Below the pieces are notes generated by a model, which was not told where the DNA came from, searched no databases, and worked only from the letters and a program-made list of their open reading frames with translations. This document shows, piece after piece, positions 56,634 to 64,000 of a stretch of DNA of 64,000 nt. Numbering within the stretch: position 1 is the stretch's first letter; each line of letters opens with the position of its first letter. The stretch is from Parietaria judaica (Eukaryota; Streptophyta; Magnoliopsida; Rosales; Urticaceae), in the NCBI GenBank assembly GCA_954871525.1, contig OX940872.1:13477180-13541179 (forward strand). Direction: 5' to 3'. The translations under genes and the position numbers were made by a program.

Positions 56634-56990
56634 ACGGGGGAGAATGTGATCATAAGTTGGACTTGTCGAACTAGAACTTGGGCAGCAAGTTTCTAATATG
56701 TTTCTTTATTATTCTATTGCTAAAATAAAAAACCTAAGAGACAAGTAAGGTTGGGCAACAAGCATGCTAAGGTAAAGATGTAATTTCTTATTCATAGTGT
56801 TGCCTATTCATAACACCCCTTCGTAACTTTCTAAAGTATCTCTCAAACCTTGTATTTCGATCTCTATTATTAATAAGTGGGTTGCTTCTCCCACTTTCTT
56901 CCCTTTCTTATCAAAGCCACAAAATTCCTTCATCTCAAAATTGTTTTGTCGTTTCTATTAGGTTGTTGTTATGATCAACGATCAGTTGTG
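56634..56990 (+). repeat. Polypurine tract and 3' LTR of the Copia fragment
   Basis: ACGGGGGAGAA (56634-56644) precedes TGTGATCATAAG, a likely LTR start at 56645. The LTR contains no genes, and I cannot fix its right end, which is placed near 56990 only tentatively. Confidence 0.5.
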
Positions 56991-57877
56991 GACCCAACTC
57001 CGTCCAATTTTTTTACGGGTTTTTGTCAACTTTTTAGGATAGTGCTATTAAGTCATATTTAAGACACATTTATATTGTATTGATCATGAACTATAGCCTA
57101 TCGTTTCATTTGGATTCGAAAAAAAAAATTAGTAGGAAAAATGTATATCGTCACATTTATTGACTTCAAATATTTTTGTTGTTTATTTTTTCCACTTTGG
57201 ACTATAGCCGAATCAATTGATCAAAATTTCAATATTTTTACCTTAATTTATTATAGGCACGCAACAGTAATTTATTAGATTATAATAAGCCCTTAAAGTG
57301 ACACGATTGCTTCTTATTGGCATGGGTGTTAGGATGATTGATCCCTTTCAGCATAGATATATTTTCAAATATATTTACGGCAGTCACGTATAGGATAAAA
57401 TAGACGTGGAAGCGTCGTTCGACTTTAAACTATATTTCAATCTAATCAAGTTTTAGCTTATTTTGAGATGGTTGGTTGAAATATGATGGACCATATAATA
57501 CTAGTTTGCATAATTTAAAATTTGGGAAGGACGTATTTAATTATTAACTTCTGAAATATTTAGACAAAAGTGTAATGTCACTAGAATTGATGGTTCTAAT
57601 TGTAAATTTTTGTTCTAGACTCGGCCCTATCATATTTGTCATATTTGACTAGGTGAAATGCTTTATTTTGTATCATTTTGCATTATATTAAATTGAGTGA
57701 CACTATTGGTAAATTAGTAAAGATTACATTAGTAAAAAGGGTACGCGTCTGATGAGTTTGAACTCTTAATTTCTTGAGAGATATGTAGTGGATTTACCAC
57801 TAAGAAAAACAAGCTTGGTTTGCACTATTCGTTTAGACGGCATGAAACCTTATTATTTTGAGATATCAACGGCTATA

Positions 57878-57914
<37 letters not shown>

Positions 57915-58320
57915 TATTAGTTTTATAGGTGCATATTACTGAAAATACCTAATATTTTCAAATTAATCGGTGCATATTTCAATTTCTTATTATAAAGAAT
58001 TTTCTATTTTGTTTGAACTAGAGGAAATGTGAATTTCAGAGAATCCAGAATGAAATCTTAGGCTGTTATTGAAATTTTACGGTGTACAATTCTGTATTCC
58101 ATTTACATTAAATACTATGCAGTTGTCTAAGTACCGAAAGCCAACTATGTCATGCATCATGCATGGCCTGTTGTGTTGTGCTTACGGAGATGAATACTTA
58201 TGAATACTGTTGTTGTTTTTTTTTTTTTTTTGAGAGAGAGAGAGTACACAAACTATAAAGTATACGGATTTGGCGCCAATTTTTACGATATTTAAGTTTT
58301 TTTGCCTCTAATATCTATAA
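56991..58320. other. Intergenic AT-rich DNA with an (AT)n microsatellite
   Basis: No gene is visible. An (AT)n run occupies about 57882-57911, and a poly-T tract followed by (GA)n is at about 58217-58246. Confidence 0.6.
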
Positions 58321-58324
58321 AATA

Positions 58325-58635
58325 TACTTTCATTTTCATTTAACTATTGTAACGTGTATTGCACTACGTTGGCAAAAATATTAGTGGCACACTGGCACAA
58401 AGCAATCAACGACGTGATAATAATGGTTTATCACGAACTAGTATTTAATTTGCATATTCTGATGCTATACTATAATTAAACACGTCGAATAAGGAATGTC
58501 AAGCGAAATCAAATTATTAAGCCCTTCCATGAAAATTCCTTCACTGACTTTTACAAGGAGTTCTCATCTTCAACTGAGACTCATCAGATCTTGACAAGAG
58601 CAACACTACACATCTGCTTCTTCCTTGAGAAAATG
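58325..58635 (+). promoter_or_regulatory. Promoter and first untranslated exon of ORP4 copy 2
   Basis: ATTGTAACGTGTATTGCAC near 58345, CCTTCACTGACTTTTACAAG near 58537, and CATCTGCTTCTTCC...GAGAAAATG|GTATTT near 58611-58636 align with the same blocks upstream of copy 1. The last marks the end of the 5' UTR exon at 58635. Confidence 0.65.
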
Positions 58636-58946
58636 GTATTTTGCATTATACCTTAGATATGTTAAACCCTCTTCATCCAGTCTTACATTTCTATGATTAG
58701 TTATATATAGAGCTCTCCAAACGGGTGGCGCTGGCTGCCCGCACCCACCACCCGCGAGACGGGCAGGATTTTCATTAAACTCGTCCCACATGGAGCTCTA
58801 GTTATATATCGTTGTATGCATGATATATAAATGCAAGTCTATACAGTTTAGTTTATTTCAAAATTACTAATCACTTATTCTTAAAATATGCAAATTTATT
58901 TTAATTCAACGATGTAATCTCAATGTGTGATGCGTAATTTGAACAG
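58636..58946 (+). other. 5' UTR intron of ORP4 copy 2
   Basis: The donor is G|GTATTT at 58636 and the acceptor GAACAG at 58946, 21 bases before the start codon. It contains the small hAT-type insertion at 58708-58800. Confidence 0.65.
58708..58800. mobile_element. 93-bp hAT-type MITE in the ORP4 copy 2 leader intron
   Basis: The ends are TAGAGCTC and GAGCTCTA (inverted), and the flanks are a perfect 8-bp direct duplication GTTATATA (58700-58707 and 58801-58808). The interior is GC-rich with CCCGC motifs. The perfect flanks suggest a fairly recent insertion. Confidence 0.88.
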
Positions 58947-58967
58947 GGCAGTGAGGGTTTTGAGAAT

Positions 58968-61043
58968 ATGAGAGTTGTTCTGACCAAACCAACATCAATA
59001 GAAGACGAGTCAAGCTACGACGCAAGAGCTTCTAATGTGATTAAAGGGCTTTTTAGTTTAGTTAAAGACTTAAAACCTACATCAGATCTCACCAAATTCC
59101 AGGCAAGTCAAATATTATTTTCTTTCACAAACTTATTGGTGTGAAGAATATGAAGCATTTACACGATTAGTACATAAAAATAAAAAAAAATAAAAAAATC
59201 TCCTTTTTTTTCTTTCTATTGAACTATGATCAAAGTTCAAAGCCAATTTAAATTAAAATATCACCTATTCTATCTTTCTTACAGTTTCCGCCACAATTCA
59301 ACATTCCAAAGTCACACCTACAATTCTGTGGCGAGGCAGTGTATTCTGTTGCAGAAAATGTAAATATGATGGAGAAATGCAATGGTGGTGGGACCCCAGT
59401 TGAGAGATTAATACAAGTAATAGCGTTTAACATCTCTAACTTGAGACCATGGACTTTCGGGTTATCTCCTTTTAACCCGGTACTTGGAGAGACACATCAC
59501 GTCTCCAATGGATCTCTGAATGTTCTTCTCGAGATGGTACTTTCATCTTCATATCATCTACTTCTGTGTTTACCTAATCAAATTTTTATCAATACAATGA
59601 ACACAAGACACACATGAGTAGTAAGTGATAAATTAAATAAATAAACTTATATTTAAGATAAACACGTAAAATCTCTAATAAAAAAATCATATATAATCAT
59701 AGTTATAATTTTGTGATTGGTATCTAAAATATTTAAGTGTTGAACAATCTTATCGGAGGAAGATTTCACATCATCCACCCGTTACAGCCTTACACGCAAC
59801 CGATGAGAAAGAAAGAACCCAACTGATATGGTGTCAACATGGAGTCCCAAAATACTGCGGTAAGTTCCTCGTTTTCCTTTTTCTTTTAAGACAGTTTTAT
59901 TATTAATTTATTTTTTCTTCTAATAGTACTACAACCTATTGTGACTACATATAAATGCATGCTTCAGGTAGAAGCGTGATGCTTCAATTGAAAGGAAAGA
60001 GGCAGTTAAAACTGATGAAGCACCAAGAAACTTACACATCAAACTCTCCAAATGTTTTATTCAAGTTCTTTCCAACACCGAGAGTTGAGTGGAATGGCAA
60101 CGAAAAGATTATATGCAAAGAGAGTGGTCTTGAAGCTAACCTGAATTATGGAGGAACGTCTTTATTAGGACGCACAAGAGCGGTCAAAGGAAAGATCCTC
60201 GACTCGTCCTCGAAAAAGCCTCTTTTCGAGATCAATGGCTACTGGGATAAGTGAGTCCATTCATATACAATTATTTATTATTATTTATGGTTTATATTAT
60301 TCTGCCTATTGTGTGTATTTTTTACTCTCACAAATGGGCATTTCTTAAAAAATTTACACAAAATTAGGCATTTCGTACAATTTCATTAAAATATAGTCGA
60401 AAGACCAACTAATTATCATAATCCAACTTCTAAAGTCAAATAAAATATACAGTCATATCTTCGGTTCCAAATCCTAATAAATATAGAACTATACTTTCAA
60501 GCCTAAAAACAACATATTTCTACCTAAACGTAATCCATTATCCAAATAATAAAACATCCCCTCGGACCAAATTAAATGTTATGATCTTTTTTGTGTAGGA
60601 GTGTTACAATACAAGATTTAAATAGCAAGGAGACTCGAATCATATATGATGCCAAAGAAGTCATGTCAAACCTTCAAACGCCTATTGTAGTGAATGCGAA
60701 GGTAAACAGACGTCCTTCTTAGCCCCACAATTTGTGTTCATGTTCATAACTAATCCCAGTTTTCTATCTCTCCTTACAGGGAATTTCAGTGACTGAATCG
60801 GCTGCGGTTTGGAGTGATGTAATCAAAGGAATCATAAGCAACGACTGGGGAAACGCGACTACATCGAAGAAAGCCATTGAAGAGAATCAAAGGATGTTGT
60901 TGAAGGAGAGACAATCGAGCGGCGAGACTTGGGTTTCTAAACACTTCAGTGTGTCTAATAGCAAGGACGCAGGCTGGGAATGTTCACCCATACAAGAGTT
61001 TGTCCCTAAAGCTCCGATTGTTGTCCCTCACTACACTTTATGA
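58968..61043 (+). CDS. ORP4-like: Oxysterol-binding protein-related protein, short ORP4-type (copy 2)
   Basis: There are six coding exons: 58968-59102, 59285-59536, 59763-59859, 59968-60250, 60599-60701 and 60780-61043. They have the same lengths and phases as copy 1 and also give 377 codons plus TGA. The product is again a stand-alone ORD lipid-binding domain. NPVLGETHHVSNG is well preserved, but the family fingerprint EQVSHHPP reads EMISHHPP across the exon 2/3 junction. The two histidines that contact the phosphoinositide phosphate in yeast Osh4 are kept. The first coding intron has a GC donor, as in copy 1. No stops or shifts are seen. A cytosolic lipid-transfer or lipid-sensing role is inferred from the family. 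Confidence 0.9.
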
Positions 61044-63236
61044 GTATTAGGCTTGTGTTTAATGAAGTATTTCACACATTTTCCCTAATACAATATGAAA
61101 CTATATCATATGATTTACCTCTATCCTTCTGAACAATGAAGGATTGGTTATATATATTTTTACTTATTTATTTTCGAATTGCTTAATGAGAGCTTATTGG
61201 TTGGAGCAAATAGTTTCCTATTAGGATTTATGAGCCCCCATATCATATTTGAATTCAAATAAATAATAAAATTTATTTTTAATTTTTATTTATGTTTATA
61301 CTATTTTTTAAAAAAGTATATGAATGATAATGTGATGAAATGCATTTTATCGTTGAAATAAGTTGTCGAAGTTGGGCCGATCATTAATTAACTGGTTTCT
61401 CAACCGGATATACTTGATCGGAAACCCATTTTCTTAGTCTTCCTTCCTTCTCCAAAAAAAAAAACAAAAAAACAAAAATTTAATAAAAAAAAATTAATAA
61501 AATTCAAGACCATTTTCATCCTTCTCTTTTCACTCATTTTCCCTTTGTGTTTTCATAATATAGATTACTTTTTAGCTTACATAAGAGTTATTTAATGGTA
61601 TTTTGCTCATCAATCAACTTGTCACTTACATTCAACCAGACAAACTTTCCAATCTTCCAACCTTCCAAGTTCCAACCCATTTCTATTTCTTCTTCCTTCC
61701 CTTTTATATGCGCATATATAATTGGAAGTGTTAACCGTTACCTACTTTTTTCCAAGGGGCGAGCTGCTTTCACCGTGTTCAAAGTTTAAACCATGTTTTT
61801 TGCCTTCTATAATTTTCAATTTATAGTAGTGATTGTTTGTGAACTTAATTACGATTGGCGAGAAGTTTCTATTACTTGATACTCAAGTTTGTTAGGGAAA
61901 AGTAGTCACATGCTAGTGAGTGTTATACTATGTTGTATTTATTTTCAATTCCTATTATTGTCTTCATTCGGTGCATTTCCCAGAGCACTTCCATTGAAAA
62001 TTTTGTTTGTTAATATTCTCATTTGATTATCACAAACCCATTATCTCATAAACATATTATATACATAAAAACATCAGAGAAAGGGCGAGTGTTCTTTTTC
62101 TTGGAACGTGTGAGTCATGGTGTAATTGGCATATCTTTGTGTTGTTTGTGTTTGAATTTGGTTTCGGCAGATTTTGGTTTCAGCATCGATCGAATGACTG
62201 AGTGGAACCCAACATTGTTGTTAGTTACGCGCTTGAAAAACAAAAACAGGTTCCAAATTCCTTCTAATTAAAAACAGTTAAACAATTACTTTAAGCTTCA
62301 CTTAAATTAAGATCGTGACTACGTTCTTAGCGGAACATGGTCGAAAAAGGATTCCTTTAAGAAACTGAAAGAAGATCTATCTAAAACGACACAGCTAAAT
62401 GATAAATACTCAAACTCTAGTCTATGGATCTTAAAGAAAATCTATCATATAAGATGGTTAAATTAATACTAATAAATTTTATATATTTGTAAGTTCATTT
62501 TGTAATTTACAATAATATAAATTTGTAAACATAACTGACTCTGCGTAACTATGTGAATATTATAGATAGCCTCGTTACCAAGTTATGATGTTTTTTTTTT
62601 TTAAGGTGGCGCTATTAGCCAAGATTACATGTCCTCGTATAACAAGATATATATGCATGGTAAGGGTGAAAGCGGTATCAATAATCGGTAATTTTTTTAT
62701 TTTATTTTTTTGTATTGGTATTGAAAAATTGATATTTTTTTTTTAGTATTGGTATTGATATCGGCTCTAAATTTTTTTGGTTTTTTTTATCAAACCGAGA
62801 CCGAAACCGAGAAAAAAGAAAAGGAAATCGATAAATAAAACGAGACGTAACCGAGAATTACTCGGGGCAAAATCTGAAAATATTACAAAAGACCATGTCC
62901 GAAATATAAAATATATACATGTCTAATACATAAAACATCAAACATAATTAAACCATGTCATTTCTTTTTTTTTTATTATTATTTTAATTTCGCCTTCTTT
63001 TGTTTCTTTGATTTGATTTCACCTCATCCTTTTACTTGGCCATGTTACTGCTACCACCGGTAAGAGCGGAGGGAACATAAGTTGAAACGGGAGCTTCAGA
63101 GCTAAAAAATTTAAAGAAATTTGTGTTTAAGAAATATAAAAGCATAATTATTATATAGGGTTAATAACGGCGAAAATACCCAAAATTTGGTCAAAGAATT
63201 ACCCCTCGTGTACCCAAAGTTGAAAAGTGGTGGCAA
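61044..63236. other. 3' flank of ORP4 copy 2 and non-coding DNA
   Basis: This is the probable 3' UTR followed by AT-rich DNA. I see no supported gene. A segment near 62665-62830 is rich in GGTAT and CCGAGA motifs and could be an old repeat. Confidence 0.5.
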
Positions 63237-63555
63237 AAATACCCAAACTCGCATTTGAGGAGTTAACCACTCCATTCTCGTAACACTTATAACTTACCCG
63301 TTAACTCTAGCCATGTGTACAAACGTGGGTTGCTGACATAAATATTTTTGCAACATAGACGAGCCCACATTAGCCTTGTTTATAACAAAACAAAGAATCA
63401 AACCTCTAATTAATATGATTTAATACAACTAATTGAACCTCTAATGATTACACTAAACAAAACAGATTTTGTCTACCTGGACTGAGTTAAAGGGTAAGTT
63501 AATGGCGTCACGAGAATGGAGTGGTCAACTCCCCAAATGCGATTCTGGGTATTTA
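63237..63555. repeat. Imperfect inverted repeat (foldback element fragment)
   Basis: The left arm, 63237-63312, pairs with the right arm, 63479-63555, around blocks such as CTCCATTCTCGT and its complement ACGAGAATGGAG. The loop is about 165 bp and AT-rich. The right arm is cut where the LTR-like repeat begins. Confidence 0.75.
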
Positions 63556-63556
63556 T

Positions 63557-64000
63557 AGGCTCAAGCTGTAACCGATTTGGAGATTTTTCCTCCCTTTATT
63601 CGAATTTATTAAATTAAATATGATTAATTATTTCAATCCAATGGTCCAGATTCAATCTCATCTAAATCCAATGGATATAATTAATCAGGGATTTAATTAA
63701 ATAATAATACATGATAAGATCAATATATTTAATCTTATCATCATATTAATAAAATTCGAATTATATTATATATACATATTAAAATTCGAATTTGTTTATG
63801 ATTATCTAGATCCAATGGTTAAAATTAAATCTTAAACCAATCCAATGGATCAAATCAATTAGGGATAAAGTCAAATGCCCTAGTGTTTCATGAAACCCTA
63901 ATTTGAACTCTTATCCATAATATTATTCGAATTATATATTATATATATAACATTAATTAATTTCTAATCCGACTGTAAAGATTAAATCTCAAAACCGATC
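63557..64000 (-). repeat. LTR-like dispersed repeat, cut by the window end
   Basis: From about 63795 on, it matches 24750-24970 in the same orientation (GATTATCTAGATCCAATGG, TTTCTAATCCGAC-GTAAAGA). GCCTATAAATACC, read on the minus strand near 63550, would fit a TATA box. Confidence 0.55.

Noticed and set aside
61595..61789. Small gene downstream of ORP4 copy 2
   Set aside because: The composition is Ser/Phe/Pro-rich, typical of chance frames in T/C-rich intergenic DNA.

Overview
This window is nuclear DNA from a plant, most likely a eudicot. It is AT-rich, the host genes are split by short introns, and most of the rest is nested, decayed transposable elements of plant type (Copia and Gypsy LTR elements, CACTA/En-Spm, hAT). 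I cannot name the species from the sequence alone. There are no bacterial-style operons, CRISPR arrays, or rRNA or tRNA genes.

Host genes. Only two host genes are supported. They are paralogous oxysterol-binding-protein-related genes of the short ORP4 type, both on the + strand, with coding spans 28031-30857 and 58968-61043. Each has six coding exons of exactly the same lengths (135, 252, 97, 283, 103 and 264 bp), a predicted 377-residue product, a 5' UTR intron, and an unusual GC-AG first coding intron. They look like an old tandem pair now separated by about 28 kb of transposons.

Region 1 (about 930-13200) holds a decayed Tnt1/Tork-like Copia element. Its 3' LTR was split by a second LTR element at 5326-11006, marked by a 5-bp target duplication GAAGA. 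A fragment of another Copia RT/RNase H follows on the minus strand. Region 2 (about 13200-24731) is a CACTA element on the + strand that is truncated at its 3' end. Region 3 (24733-27160) holds LTR-like and Copia integrase fragments. Region 4 is ORP4 copy 1. Region 5 (31340-34255) is a Copia gag-protease-integrase fragment interrupted by an 859-bp hAT-like element. Region 6 (34256-54746) is a minus-strand Gypsy-like remnant whose ~4.36-kb LTR carries a 14.4-kb CACTA element (39140-53552) with matching termini and a 3-bp CTT target duplication. Region 7 (54750-57000) holds tandem repeats, LTR-like sequence and a Copia RNase H/LTR end. Region 8 is ORP4 copy 2. The window ends in a foldback repeat and another copy of the LTR-like repeat seen at 24733.

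The most unusual structure is shared by the two CACTA elements. Both carry the same three-gene cassette: a 'putative plant transposon protein' type ORF, a TNP2 transposase, and a fusion of a Transposase_24-like region to an Ulp1/C48 cysteine protease. Dense arrays of the palindrome GCCGCGGC and its CpG-decay variants lie at the element ends and between the genes. The 14.4-kb copy also carries a degenerate BED-type zinc finger. All transposon reading frames have stops, frameshifts or deletions and are annotated as decayed copies.
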